The notes beneath the pieces are model-generated. The model searched no databases. It saw only the letters and a list, made by a program, of their open reading frames with translations, and was not told where the DNA came from. DNA of 64,000 bases from Halovenus halobia (GTDB lineage: Archaea; Halobacteriota; Halobacteria; Halobacteriales; Haloarculaceae): positions 744,001-808,000 of the forward strand of contig NZ_JBLKOA010000001.1 in assembly GCF_051414135.1 (NCBI RefSeq), written 5' to 3'. Shown here piece by piece: positions 1-9,026 of the stretch; position 1 is the first letter of the stretch, and every line of letters begins with the position of its first letter. The translations under genes were made by a program, and so were the position numbers.

Positions 1-438
1 GGCTCGCCGGTCCTCGAACTGAGACGGGCGGAGGTGTTCGAGCAGATTCACCTCCGAGAGCGAATCCTCGGGCGTCGGGAGCGAGCGCGGCGCGAGAACG
101 GTGTCGCCGGGTTCGAGAGCCCCCGCCGCTACTTCTGTCGTCTCGCCGTCGGCGCTGACCGAGAACAGGCTGTGGTTGCCCGTGACTTCGACCGTCCGGC
201 CCCTCTCCGTCAGTATTTCGTAGGTCTGTTCGTCGGTTTCGTGCCGAATTGCGTGGGTGACCGGTTGCCAGGTCATCTCGTGGGTCTCGCGGTCGAACGA
301 CGGCACCTCGATGCCCGCCGGCACGCGGCGACCGGCCTCGCCGTCTTCGGGCAGATAGGCGTCACACAACACACCGATGGGAACAGTATCGACCTCGCCG
401 TCACGTCGGACCAGCAGCTCCTGGTCGGGCGTTAGCGA
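1..438 (-). mobile_element. Intein in Top6B (N-terminal part only)
   Basis: The in-frame insertion starts at Ser117, the residue the extein would resume with. Block A is visible as SLTPDQELLVRRDGEVDTVP, and block B as VEVTGNHSLFSV, with the TxxH motif TGNH about 95 residues in. The homing-endonuclease region and the C-terminal splice blocks lie outside the window. The insertion point is inside the conserved GSRFHxxRQS region of the ATPase domain, typical of inteins, which favour conserved active regions of DNA-metabolism proteins. Confidence 0.87.
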
Positions 439-786
439 CTGCTCGCGTTTGTGAAATCGTGAGCCGTAGAGCAGTTTCCCGAAGACTTTCGGCACCTGTT
501 CTTTGGTAATTCCCGGGCCGTTGTCCTCGATAACGAGCGTGTAGTAGTCGCGGTTTTCCTCGATTTCGACGTAAATATCCGGCAGAATACCGGCTTCCTC
601 ACAGGCGTCGAGCGAGTTGTCGACCCCTTCCTTGACCGCAGTAACAAGCCCCCGGGCCCCCGAATCGAACCCGAGCATATGCTTGTTCTTCTCGAAGAAC
701 TCGGCGATGGAGATAGAACGCTGGCTCTCGGCCAGCTCCTCGGCAACGCCTCCATCGTCGCCGAGCTGAGACTGATATGATGTCAT
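1..786 (-). CDS. top6B: DNA topoisomerase VI subunit B, partial, interrupted by an intein
   Basis: This is the ATPase subunit of the type IIB topoisomerase. The first 116 residues are the GHKL ATPase N-terminus, with an N-box around EGVDNSLDA (Asn57), the ATP-lid motif EDNGPGI (residues 87-93), and FGKLLYGSRFHKREQ. The expected continuation SRGQQGIG is missing; instead an intein begins at Ser117 and continues past the left edge, so the rest of the protein is not visible. The ATG at 786 is supported by an AT-rich box at 811-816 on the minus strand, about 27 bases upstream, as in leaderless haloarchaeal genes. top6B is commonly found beside gyrB-gyrA in haloarchaea; here three unrelated genes lie between them. 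Confidence 0.93.
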   Translation of the reverse strand, partial: MTSYQSQLGDDGGVAEELAESQRSISIAEFFEKNKHMLGFDSGARGLVTAVKEGVDNSLDACEEAGILPDIYVEIEENRDYYTLVIEDNGPGITKEQVPKVFGKLLYGSRFHKREQSLTPDQELLVRRDGEVDTVPIGVLCDAYLPEDGEAGRRVPAGIEVPSFDRETHEMTWQPVTHAIRHETDEQTYEILTERGRTVEVTGNHSLFSVSADGETTEVAAGALEPGDTVLAPRSLPTPEDSLSEVNLLEHLRPSQFEDRRA

Positions 787-840
787 CGCCTCTCCCTACC
801 CAGCCAACGCTTAAAGATTGTACGCAAGCGGGGTGAAACT

Positions 841-862
841 GAAACCTCGACAGCGAGGTTTC
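841..862. promoter_or_regulatory. Perfect 9-bp inverted repeat between divergent genes
   Basis: GAAACCTCG and CGAGGTTTC are exact reverse complements separated by ACAG. The dyad sits between the divergent starts of top6B (786) and the phosphotransferase (961), downstream of neither gene, so a terminator role is unlikely. It could be an operator or an RNA hairpin in an unannotated leader. No regulator is identified. Confidence 0.5.
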
Positions 863-960
863 CAGCAACCAGAACAAATGGCCGCTTCCTTTCCAGCAAT
901 AACATGAAACCCCTTCTGTGCTTAGCAAAGTATTTACAGCTCACTGGAATACGGCGAGTA

Positions 961-2022
961 ATGGCAACTGAATCAGACCTCGTCAACCACGAGAATCTCC
1001 GCTCGTTTCTGGCCGAGCATCTCGGAGAGACCGAGGACTTCGACGTACAGCGCCACGACCAGGGCTTCTCGAACGAGACGCTGTTCGTCACCTGGGGTGA
1101 CACGGAACTGGTCATCCGCCGCCCGCCAATCGGCGAGACGGCCGACACCGCCCACGATGTGCTTCGGGAGTACGAAGTCGCCGACGCATTGCAGGACACC
1201 GACGTTCCAGTCCCGAAGACGGTGGCAGCGACGGAAGACAGCGAGATAATCGGCGTACCGTTCTACGTCATGGAACGACTCGACGGCGACGTGCTCCGGT
1301 ACTCCGAGCCAGACCGCTTCGAGAATCCCGAGGCGCGTGCTGGAATCGGGACAGAGATGATCGACACGCTCGCGTCGATTCACTCCGTCGAGTACGAGTC
1401 CCTTGGCCTCGGCGACTTTGGCAACCCAGATGGTTTCACCGAACGACAGGTCGAACGCTGGCAGGGCCAGTTCGAGTGGGCCTTCGAGGAGACAACTGCG
1501 TCTCGCGAGGTTCCCGAGATTGCAGAAATTGGCGACTGGCTGGCCGACAATGTCCCAGACGAACCCGCCCACACGCTCGTCCACGGCGACTACAAACTGG
1601 ACAACGTCATTTTCGGTCCCGACGCCGACCCCGAACTCGCTGGTGTTCTCGACTGGGAGATGAGCACACTCGGCGACCCGCTCACCGACCTTGGCTGGTT
1701 CCTCTTTTTCTGGCTCGACCCGGTCGAGGGCGACCGCTCGCCGCTGATGCAAACCATGGCACCCACATTCCTCACGGGCGACGACTACCACTCACGTGAA
1801 GCGTTGGTCGACCGGTACGAGCAGCAAACCGGCGTCGAGGTAGAGAACCTCAAATTCTATCGCGTGCTCGCCGTCTACAAGATGGCCGCACTCGGCGAGA
1901 TGTTCTACGCTCGGTATCTCATGGGCAACAGCGACAGTACGTTCTACGCGATGATGGAAGACGGCGTCCCGCAACTGGCCAAGCACGCACTGGAAATTAT
2001 CGACGGGGAACGCCCGATCTGA
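961..2022 (+). CDS. Phosphotransferase family protein (APH/choline-kinase fold)
   Basis: The 353-residue protein has an aminoglycoside-phosphotransferase-like kinase fold resembling the N-terminal domain of ACAD10/11-type proteins. The catalytic loop is HTLVHGDYKLDNVIF (Asp in HGDxxxxN), followed by the metal-binding aspartate in GVLDWEMSTLGDP. Early motifs include RHDQGFSNETLFV and ELVIRRPP, matching the nucleotide-binding segment. The start at 961 is preferred over an upstream ATG at 904 because TATTTACA at 931-938 lies about 27 bases before it. The substrate cannot be predicted; relatives are linked to acyl-CoA metabolism rather than antibiotic resistance. It is closely followed by a ComB-like gene on the same strand. 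Confidence 0.82.
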   Translation: MATESDLVNHENLRSFLAEHLGETEDFDVQRHDQGFSNETLFVTWGDTELVIRRPPIGETADTAHDVLREYEVADALQDTDVPVPKTVAATEDSEIIGVPFYVMERLDGDVLRYSEPDRFENPEARAGIGTEMIDTLASIHSVEYESLGLGDFGNPDGFTERQVERWQGQFEWAFEETTASREVPEIAEIGDWLADNVPDEPAHTLVHGDYKLDNVIFGPDADPELAGVLDWEMSTLGDPLTDLGWFLFFWLDPVEGDRSPLMQTMAPTFLTGDDYHSREALVDRYEQQTGVEVENLKFYRVLAVYKMAALGEMFYARYLMGNSDSTFYAMMEDGVPQLAKHALEIIDGERPI

Positions 2023-2026
2023 GCCG

Positions 2027-2713
2027 ATGACAGACAGTTCACAGGGAGTGACCTGCAACCGAGTGGACCGATTAGAGGATATCCCAGAGCCGGTACCGAC
2101 CGGCGAGTTCGTCGTCGTCGACGTGATTATCTCTTCGACGAGTATCGTTCGCCTGCTGGAGGAGGGTGCGTCCTACGTCAAGCCCTTCGGTAGTGTCGAA
2201 GCCGCGCTGGAGTTCAAGCGTGAGACCGACGACGCCCTGCTGGTCGGCGAGGACGGCGGCGGGCCAATCGAGGGCTTCGACCTCTCGCCGCTGCCCTCGG
2301 TCATCGCCGACGCCGATATCGAAGGACGACCGGTCGGGATTCGCACATCCAATGGCACGCGTGCAATGGAACGAATTGGCCATGCTGAGGGGTTGCTCGT
2401 CGGCAGCACCGTCAATGCCGGTGCCGTCGCCGAGGTGCTTCGCGAGCGGAACCGTGACTCGCTGGTCGTTGCTGCGGGTCGACAGGGCGAGGTTGTGACA
2501 GAGGACACGGTGGGCGCAGAGTTGATTACGGCTCGATACCACGGCGAGTCGATAGATGAATCGCACCTCCAAAAGCGACTACGAGAGTCCTCGACGGCGG
2601 AGTGGCTGAGAGAAATTGGCTACGGTCACGAAGTCGACGCGCTCGCGGCCTTCGACTCCTCGGAGACGGTGCCGACACTCGAAGACGGGCTGTTCGTCTC
2701 CTACACGTCGTAG
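2027..2713 (+). CDS. 2-phosphosulfolactate phosphatase (ComB) family protein
   Basis: The 228-residue protein shows the ComB fold signatures: an acidic strand VVVDVIISSTSIV, LLVGEDGGGPIEGFDLSPLP, and RPVGIRTSNGTRAM. In methanogens ComB makes sulfolactate for coenzyme M, but haloarchaea are not known to make coenzyme M, so the physiological substrate here is probably another phosphorylated acid. The gene begins 4 bases after the phosphotransferase stop, consistent with one transcript. Its 3' end overlaps the convergent M28 peptidase by 13 bases. The family call is firm; the reaction is not. Confidence 0.78.
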   Translation: MTDSSQGVTCNRVDRLEDIPEPVPTGEFVVVDVIISSTSIVRLLEEGASYVKPFGSVEAALEFKRETDDALLVGEDGGGPIEGFDLSPLPSVIADADIEGRPVGIRTSNGTRAMERIGHAEGLLVGSTVNAGAVAEVLRERNRDSLVVAAGRQGEVVTEDTVGAELITARYHGESIDESHLQKRLRESSTAEWLREIGYGHEVDALAAFDSSETVPTLEDGLFVSYTS

Positions 2714-3996
2714 CCTTCCTCGCGAGCGCGCTCCAGAACCGTCTCGCTGGAGACGTGCTCGGGCGAGCAGTCCTCGTCAGCGAGTTCGAGGACCATCTCG
2801 GCCAGCGGAAGCGCAATGGACCGCAGGTCACGGGCGTCGAGTTTGTCGAGCGTGTCAGCGTGGGTGTGCCCCCAGCCTCGTCGGTCCGACCCGCCGACAG
2901 AGTAGGCCATGGCCGCCGGGACGCCCTCGCGAGCGAACGGCCAGTGGTCGCTGTGGGTGTTGACCTTCTCGTTGACATCGATGGGCGTGGACCCACGCTC
3001 GTCGACTCTCTCGGCGGCCTCGGCAATCGCCTCGAATCCGTGAGTATCGACAGCGAGGTCACGGGTCGTCCCGATGCCGTCGAGGTTGAACACTGCCTTA
3101 ATATCGTCGTGGTCCAACTGCTCGGCGGCGTGTGTCGAGCCCAGCAGTCCGATTTCCTCTGCGCCGAAGGTGGTGGCCCTGACCGCGGTCTCGAGGTCGT
3201 CTTCGACAGTCTTCAGGATGCGCGCAACTTCCACGACCAGCGCACAGCCACAGCCATTGTCGTTGGCTCCCTCGGCGATGTCGTGGGCGTCGTGATGGGC
3301 CGTGAGCAGTAGTTCGTCGTCGGTGTCTGGACCCAGTCGGGCAGAGACGTTGGCGGAGGGACTGCGCTCGGTTTCGCACTCGACGGTCAGCTCCGCCTCG
3401 TCGATCGAGCGACGGGTGAGTTTGTCGGCGAGTTCACGGGAGATTCCAACACCGGGAATCTCGCCGGGCGGCGAGTCGCCGCCGATGCCGCCTGTCGGTG
3501 GAAGACAGCCGTCCCTCCGACTGCGGAAGAGGAAGCCAACAGCGCCGCGGTCGGCGGCCATCTCGTACTTTTCGCGGCGGTGGAGCCAGCGGTCGTAGGA
3601 GTCTGGCGTGCCACCCGAGGCGACAACCAGTGCACCCTCGACGTCGTTCTTGTCGTACTCTTCGGGTGTGCCGTAACCGACGTCGACGACTGGCCCTGCA
3701 ACCTCTCCCGGCGGCGTCAACGGCAGACCGATGAGCTCGTGTGACCCCGTGTACGTACGGCCAGTGCTCGGGATTCGGAGTTCCGAGCGGCCGCGGTACC
3801 ACGTCGGGACCTCGAACTCCTCGACAGTCACGTCTTCGAGACCGAGGTCACGGAACTGCTCAGCCATTGTCTCGATAGCGGCCTGTTCGCCCTCGTGGCC
3901 GGCCATCCGGGGCGCACAGTCGACGAGCCTGTTCAGCAACTCCCAGGAGACTGATTCTGTGTACGTCGACCCAATCGTCTGTTCGGGCATTCGCAT
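2701..3996 (-). CDS. M28 family zinc metallopeptidase with PA insert
   Basis: This is a cocatalytic dizinc aminopeptidase-like enzyme of 431 residues. Visible metal-site motifs are LLTAHHDAHDIAEGANDN, TFGAEEIGLLGS, AVFNLDGIG and WGHTHADTLDKL, which together supply the His, Asp and Glu ligands of family M28. The segment from about residue 90 to 210 (VGYGTPEEYDKNDVEGALVV) resembles the protease-associated domain often inserted in this family. No signal peptide or lipobox is present, so it is probably cytoplasmic. It is convergent with the ComB-like gene and divergent from gyrB. Confidence 0.85.
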   Translation of the reverse strand: MRMPEQTIGSTYTESVSWELLNRLVDCAPRMAGHEGEQAAIETMAEQFRDLGLEDVTVEEFEVPTWYRGRSELRIPSTGRTYTGSHELIGLPLTPPGEVAGPVVDVGYGTPEEYDKNDVEGALVVASGGTPDSYDRWLHRREKYEMAADRGAVGFLFRSRRDGCLPPTGGIGGDSPPGEIPGVGISRELADKLTRRSIDEAELTVECETERSPSANVSARLGPDTDDELLLTAHHDAHDIAEGANDNGCGCALVVEVARILKTVEDDLETAVRATTFGAEEIGLLGSTHAAEQLDHDDIKAVFNLDGIGTTRDLAVDTHGFEAIAEAAERVDERGSTPIDVNEKVNTHSDHWPFAREGVPAAMAYSVGGSDRRGWGHTHADTLDKLDARDLRSIALPLAEMVLELADEDCSPEHVSSETVLERAREEGYDV

Positions 3997-4108
3997 ACCA
4001 GTTCATTCTGGCCCCAGTCGCCTCAAATGTGGGGTTCAGGGCTCGCTCGTGCGCTCGCGCGTGCGTGGACTTTAAGTCGAGTGAGGTACTACAGTTAGCT
4101 ACGATTTC

Positions 4109-6049
4109 ATGTCTGAGGATAGTGAGTACGGAGCAGGACAGATACAGGTACTCGAAGGGCTCCAGGCCGTCCAGAAACGCCCGGCGATGTACATCGGGTC
4201 GACAGACACTCGTGGACTCCACCATCTCGTCTACGAAGTTGTCGACAACTCAATCGACGAGGCACTGGCAGGCCACTGTGACAGCATCGACGTGACCATC
4301 CACGAGGACAACTCGATATCCGTCGAGGACGACGGACGGGGGATTCCGGTCGACACACACGAGGAACACGGCCGAGCGGCAGTCGAGGTCATCATGACCG
4401 TCCTGCACGCTGGGGGGAAGTTCGACAACAAATCCTACCAGGTGTCCGGAGGGCTCCACGGCGTCGGTGTCTCTGTCGTGAATGCACTCTCGAAGTGGCT
4501 CGAAGTCACCGTCAAACGCGACGGTGCAGTCTGGGAACAGCGATTCGACCACGGCGAACCGGAGGGGGACCTCGAACGCGTTCGGGACCTCAAGGCCGAC
4601 GAAGACACTGGCACGAAAATCCAGTTCTGGCCCGACGACGAGATTTTCGAGACGACTGATTTCGTCTTCTCGACACTCGAGTCACGCCTGCGCGAACTCG
4701 CCTTCCTCAACTCTGGGGTCAAAATCAGACTCATCGACGAGCGCGAAGACCGCACGCAGACGTTCAAATACGAGGGCGGCATCAAGGAGTTCGTCGAGTT
4801 CCTGAACGAGACGAAGACGGCACTCCATCAGGACGTCATCTACTTCGACGAAGACGAACCAATCGGCGACCAGGGAGACGCCGACGGCGTTGTCTCAGTC
4901 GAAGTCGCACTGCAGGCGACTGACGAACTGCAGGGCTCGCTGCACGCCTTCGCGAACAACATCAACACTCGCGAGGGTGGCACGCACTTGACCGGGTTCA
5001 AGACAGCGCTGACCCGCGTCGTGAACGATTACGCAAAGGACAACGGTCTCCTCAAAGACCTCGATGACACGCTGAAAGGCGAGGATATTCGGGAGGGACT
5101 CACGGCTGTGCTCTCAATCAAACACCCAGACCCACAGTTCGAGGGCCAGACAAAGACGAAACTCGGAAACAGCGAAGTTCGAGGAATCGTCGAATCAGCA
5201 GTTCACGAGCACCTCGGAACCTATTTCGAGGAGAATCCCGACACAGCAGAGACCATCGTTTCGAAGGCTGTCGAGGCCGCTAAAGCCCGCAAGGCCGCCA
5301 AGAAGGCCGAAGAACTCACGCGCCGAAAGAGCGCACTGGATTCGACAGCACTGCCCGGCAAACTCTCAGACTGTCAGACACGCAACCCGAGCGAGGCAGA
5401 GCTGTTCGTCACAGAGGGTGACTCCGCAGGCGGCAGCGCCAAGCAGGGTCGCAACCCCGAGTTTCAGGCCGTTCTTCCCATCAAAGGGAAGATTCTCAAC
5501 GTCGAGAAACACCGCCTCGACCGGATTCTCGAAAACGACGAGATTCGGAATCTGATTACGGCGCTCGGCACAGGTATCGGCGACGAGTTCGACATCGACG
5601 AACTGCGCTACGAGAAAATCTTCTTCATGGTCGACGCAGACGTCGACGGCGCGCACATTCGAACGCTGCTGCTCACGCTGTTTTACCGGCACATGAAGCC
5701 ACTACTGGAGCGCGGCCACGTCTACGCGACGCAACCGCCGCTGTACCGGATTCGCTACCGCGGGGAGACCTACGACGCGATGACCGACCAGCAGCGCGAC
5801 GAGATTATCGAGGAGAAATGTAACGGCTCGCCCGACCAGGTCCAGCGATTCAAGGGACTTGGCGAGATGAATCCCGACCAGTTGTGGGAGACGACGATGA
5901 ACCCCGAGAAGCGGTATCTCAAACAGATTACCGTCGAGGACGCCGCGGCAGCAGACAAGATGTTCTCGGTGCTGATGGGTGACGCCGTCGAACCGCGAAA
6001 GGAGTTCATCAAGGAACACGCGCCTGAAGCGGAGTGGGTCGATATATGA
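4109..6049 (+). CDS. gyrB: DNA gyrase subunit B
   Basis: This is the ATPase and strand-passage subunit of gyrase, 646 residues and full length. It shows the GHKL ATPase motifs EVVDNSIDEAL, EDDGRGIP and GGLHGVGVSVVNALS, then the Toprim motifs TEGDSAGGSAKQGR and MVDADVDGAHIRTLLL, and the C-terminal QRFKGLGEMNPDQLWET. No intein is present, although gyrB is an intein host in some haloarchaea. The stop overlaps the gyrA start (ATGA at 6046-6049), giving translational coupling. Gyrase gives haloarchaea negatively supercoiled DNA alongside topoisomerase VI. Confidence 0.98.
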   Translation: MSEDSEYGAGQIQVLEGLQAVQKRPAMYIGSTDTRGLHHLVYEVVDNSIDEALAGHCDSIDVTIHEDNSISVEDDGRGIPVDTHEEHGRAAVEVIMTVLHAGGKFDNKSYQVSGGLHGVGVSVVNALSKWLEVTVKRDGAVWEQRFDHGEPEGDLERVRDLKADEDTGTKIQFWPDDEIFETTDFVFSTLESRLRELAFLNSGVKIRLIDEREDRTQTFKYEGGIKEFVEFLNETKTALHQDVIYFDEDEPIGDQGDADGVVSVEVALQATDELQGSLHAFANNINTREGGTHLTGFKTALTRVVNDYAKDNGLLKDLDDTLKGEDIREGLTAVLSIKHPDPQFEGQTKTKLGNSEVRGIVESAVHEHLGTYFEENPDTAETIVSKAVEAAKARKAAKKAEELTRRKSALDSTALPGKLSDCQTRNPSEAELFVTEGDSAGGSAKQGRNPEFQAVLPIKGKILNVEKHRLDRILENDEIRNLITALGTGIGDEFDIDELRYEKIFFMVDADVDGAHIRTLLLTLFYRHMKPLLERGHVYATQPPLYRIRYRGETYDAMTDQQRDEIIEEKCNGSPDQVQRFKGLGEMNPDQLWETTMNPEKRYLKQITVEDAAAADKMFSVLMGDAVEPRKEFIKEHAPEAEWVDI

Positions 6050-8559
6050 GCTCAGACTTACCAGAGAACGCCGACAGCGTCGAGGCACCGGCAGCGAACG
6101 TCGAGCACGTTCGCATCGAGGACGAGATGGAGCAGAGCTACATCGACTACGCGATGAGCGTCATCGCGGGTCGGGCCCTGCCGGACGTGCGTGACGGTCT
6201 CAAACCCGTCCACCGCCGGATTCTCTACGCGATGAACGAACTCGGCGTCACCTCTGGCTCCAGCCACCGCAAGTCTTCCTCTATCGTTGGCGAGACGATG
6301 GGTGACTACCACCCACACGGTGACTCCGCAATCTACGACACGCTCGTCCGGATGGCACAGGACTTCTCGTTGCGGTATCCACTCGTCGACGGACAGGGCA
6401 ACTTCGGCTCGATGGACGGTGACCCGGCCGCAGCGATGCGGTACACAGAGGCACGGATGGCTCCCATCGCCGAGGAGATGCTTGAAGACCTCGACAAGGA
6501 CACGGTCGACTTCCAATCGAACTACGACGACCGCCTGACCGAACCTGAAGTCCTGCCCGCGAAAGTCCCGAACCTGCTGCTCAATGGCTCTTCGGGTATC
6601 GCCGTGGGGATGTCGACGAACATCCCGCCACATAACCTCGGCGAGATTGTTGACGCGACAGTCCACCTGATCGACAATCCCGACTGTACGGTCGAGGACC
6701 TGATGGACCACGTCAAGGGACCGGACTTCCCGACGGGCGGTAATATCGTCGGCAGAGACCCGATTTACTCGGCCTACCAGACCGGTCGCGGCCGAATCAG
6801 AATGCGCGCCGAGTACGAGATTCAGCGCAATGACTCCGGGTCAGACCAGATTGTCATCTCGGAACTGCCCTTCCAAGAGAACAAAGCCCGCATCGTCAAG
6901 CGGATTGCTGACGACGTGAACGAGGGCATCATCGAGGGCGTCTCGGACCTCCGCGACGAGTCCGACCGCGACGGTGTTCGCATCGTCATCGACCTCAAGC
7001 GGGGCGCAAACGCAGATGTGGTCGAGAACCAACTCCTCGAACACCACCTCGAATCGACCTTCGGCGTCATCAACCTCGCACTTGTTGACGGCCAACCACA
7101 GGTCCTCTCGCTGAAGGAGACGCTTCGGCACTACCTCGACCACCGCAAAGAGGTTGTCCGTCGCCGTTCCGAACACGACCTTGCAGAGGCAGAGGACCGG
7201 GCACACATCCTCGAAGGCCGACTGAAGGCTGTCGACAACGCCGAAGCGATCGTCAATCTCATCACCGAATCCGAAGACCGCGAGCAGGCACAGCAGGCGC
7301 TCGAAGGCAACCTCGACCTCGAGGAACTGGAGGGTGTCGAGTACGAGGACGTGCAGTCTGAGTTCGACTTTTCGGCAGAGCAGGCCGAGCACATCCTGCG
7401 AATGCAGATTGGCTCGCTCACGTCGATGGAAGCTGGCGAGATTGAGGAGGAGTACGAGGACGTGCAAGCACAGATCGAGTATCTCGAATCTGTGCTTGAG
7501 TCCGAGGAGAAACTGCTCGGCGTTATCAAAGACGAACTCAGCGAAATCAAAGAGCAGTACGACGACGACCGGCGGACCAAGATTCTCGAAGACGAAGGGC
7601 AGGTCACTCACGAGGACCTGATTCCCGAAGAAGATTGTCTGGTTGTCGTCACCGAGCAGGATTACATCAAGCGGATGCCCGCCGAGAACTTCGACCCACA
7701 GCGCCGCGGTGGCAAGGGGATTATCGGCGCCGACCCCAAGGAGGGCGACCGCGTCTCGAAGGTCTTCCGGGCCAACACCCACGATTACCTGCTCTGTTTC
7801 ACCAACCAGGGACAGGTCTACCGACTCAAGACCTACGAGATTCCCGAGATGGGCCGGACGGCCCGCGGGAAGTCCGCGGTCAACATCATCGACCTCGACG
7901 ACGGCGAGGAAATCACCGCTGTTGTCGACACCGACGAGTTTGACGACGACGAGTGTCTCACCATGGTGACCCGGCAGGGCTACGTCAAGCGAACCCACGG
8001 GGCGGAGTTCGACAATATCCTCTCGACGGGAATCATCGCCGCCGACATTGGTGAGGACGACGAACTGATCGATGTCGAGGTGACCGACGGAACTGGTGAC
8101 CTCGTTATCGGCACAGAGCACGGAATGACCATCCGCTTCGACGAGACTGAAGCCCGCGAGATGGGCCGCACCGCTCGCGGTGTCCGGGGTATCGACCTCG
8201 AAGGCGACGACCGCGTGGCGGGGATGGTCGCCACAACCGACGACGACGAGCGCGCGCTGTTGACGGTCACCCGACAGGGCTACGGCAAGCGCACCCCGCT
8301 CACGGAGTACCGCGCACAGTCACGCTACGGCAAGGGGCTCATCGATATCAAGACGGACGAACGGAACGGTCCTGTTGCGACGGTCAAGGCCGTCGAGGAG
8401 TCTGACCACATCGTCGTGATGAGCGACGATGGCCAGATTATGCGCTGTCCGGTTGCGGAGATCTCGACGGTTGGCCGCAACACGAAGGGAGTCACCATCA
8501 TGGAAGTTGATGCTGACGACAGCGTTGCGAGTGTGACTGTCCTTCCCGACACCGAGTAA
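6046..8559 (+). CDS. gyrA: DNA gyrase subunit A
   Basis: This is the DNA cleavage-religation subunit, 837 residues from the ATG at 6046 that overlaps the gyrB stop. The catalytic tyrosine is Tyr133 in AMRYTEARM. The quinolone-determining region reads HPHGDSAIYDTL (residues 89-100) with Ser94 and Asp98, the wild-type pattern of sensitive enzymes. The C-terminal half holds beta-pinwheel repeats with the GyrA-box QRRGGKG needed for negative supercoiling. An ATG 12 bases upstream is possible, but the ATGA coupling makes 6046 more likely. Confidence 0.98.
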   Translation: MSSDLPENADSVEAPAANVEHVRIEDEMEQSYIDYAMSVIAGRALPDVRDGLKPVHRRILYAMNELGVTSGSSHRKSSSIVGETMGDYHPHGDSAIYDTLVRMAQDFSLRYPLVDGQGNFGSMDGDPAAAMRYTEARMAPIAEEMLEDLDKDTVDFQSNYDDRLTEPEVLPAKVPNLLLNGSSGIAVGMSTNIPPHNLGEIVDATVHLIDNPDCTVEDLMDHVKGPDFPTGGNIVGRDPIYSAYQTGRGRIRMRAEYEIQRNDSGSDQIVISELPFQENKARIVKRIADDVNEGIIEGVSDLRDESDRDGVRIVIDLKRGANADVVENQLLEHHLESTFGVINLALVDGQPQVLSLKETLRHYLDHRKEVVRRRSEHDLAEAEDRAHILEGRLKAVDNAEAIVNLITESEDREQAQQALEGNLDLEELEGVEYEDVQSEFDFSAEQAEHILRMQIGSLTSMEAGEIEEEYEDVQAQIEYLESVLESEEKLLGVIKDELSEIKEQYDDDRRTKILEDEGQVTHEDLIPEEDCLVVVTEQDYIKRMPAENFDPQRRGGKGIIGADPKEGDRVSKVFRANTHDYLLCFTNQGQVYRLKTYEIPEMGRTARGKSAVNIIDLDDGEEITAVVDTDEFDDDECLTMVTRQGYVKRTHGAEFDNILSTGIIAADIGEDDELIDVEVTDGTGDLVIGTEHGMTIRFDETEAREMGRTARGVRGIDLEGDDRVAGMVATTDDDERALLTVTRQGYGKRTPLTEYRAQSRYGKGLIDIKTDERNGPVATVKAVEESDHIVVMSDDGQIMRCPVAEISTVGRNTKGVTIMEVDADDSVASVTVLPDTE

Positions 8560-8988
8560 TTACCGAACGACCGTCACCGGCATCGGTGCGCGCCGGACCA
8601 CTTTTTCGCCGACGCTCCCGAGCAAAACTCGAGAGACACCAGCACGCCCGTGATTCCCAATGACAATTTGGTCGATAGCGTTCGTTTCAGCGTACTCCAC
8701 GATTTCGTTGGCTGGTTCGCCGAAGACGACCGCTGTCTCGTACTCCAAGCCCGCATCCTCGAAGAGGTCAGCAATATCCTCTGCAACCTTTTTTCTGGCC
8801 TCTTTTCGAAGTTTTTCGGGTTTCTCGCGGAAGCGCTCCTGAATCAGATTGAGACCGGCGTCGGTCATCCCACTTGCAATCTCGACGACTCGAAGTAACA
8901 CTATCTCCTTGTCGGCGTGTTCTTCGATAGCGTACTCGACTGCAGCCTGTGCGGGATCGGACCCGTCGTAGGCGACTAATACTGTCAT
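8560..8988 (-). CDS. Universal stress protein UspA family
   Basis: The protein of about 142 residues has a single Usp domain. It starts MTVLVAYDGSDPAQAAVEYA, the usual N-terminal beta strand and ATP-site segment, and ends with IVIGNHGRAGVSRVLLGSVG followed by APMPVTVVR, the GxGxxG-(9x)-G(S/T) type nucleotide-binding signature. A start at 9015 would add nine residues not seen in the family, so 8988 is chosen. It converges on gyrA with no gap and lies 38 bases downstream of ftsY on the same strand. The biological role of individual haloarchaeal Usp paralogues is unknown. Confidence 0.9.
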   Translation of the reverse strand: MTVLVAYDGSDPAQAAVEYAIEEHADKEIVLLRVVEIASGMTDAGLNLIQERFREKPEKLRKEARKKVAEDIADLFEDAGLEYETAVVFGEPANEIVEYAETNAIDQIVIGNHGRAGVSRVLLGSVGEKVVRRAPMPVTVVR

Positions 8989-9026
8989 ATTTGTCCAGTC
9001 GACGGCCGGCGGCAAAAAACAGCCGA

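Noticed and set aside
904..960. Upstream in-frame ATG for the phosphotransferase
   Set aside because: It would place the TATA-like box TATTTACA inside the coding region; the start at 961 has correct promoter spacing.
973..1791. 272-residue minus-strand frame opposite the phosphotransferase
   Set aside because: It is a shadow of a motif-bearing kinase-fold gene; no motif was seen on the minus strand.
4109..6049. Intein in gyrB
   Set aside because: All GyrB motifs are contiguous and the length (646 residues) is normal.
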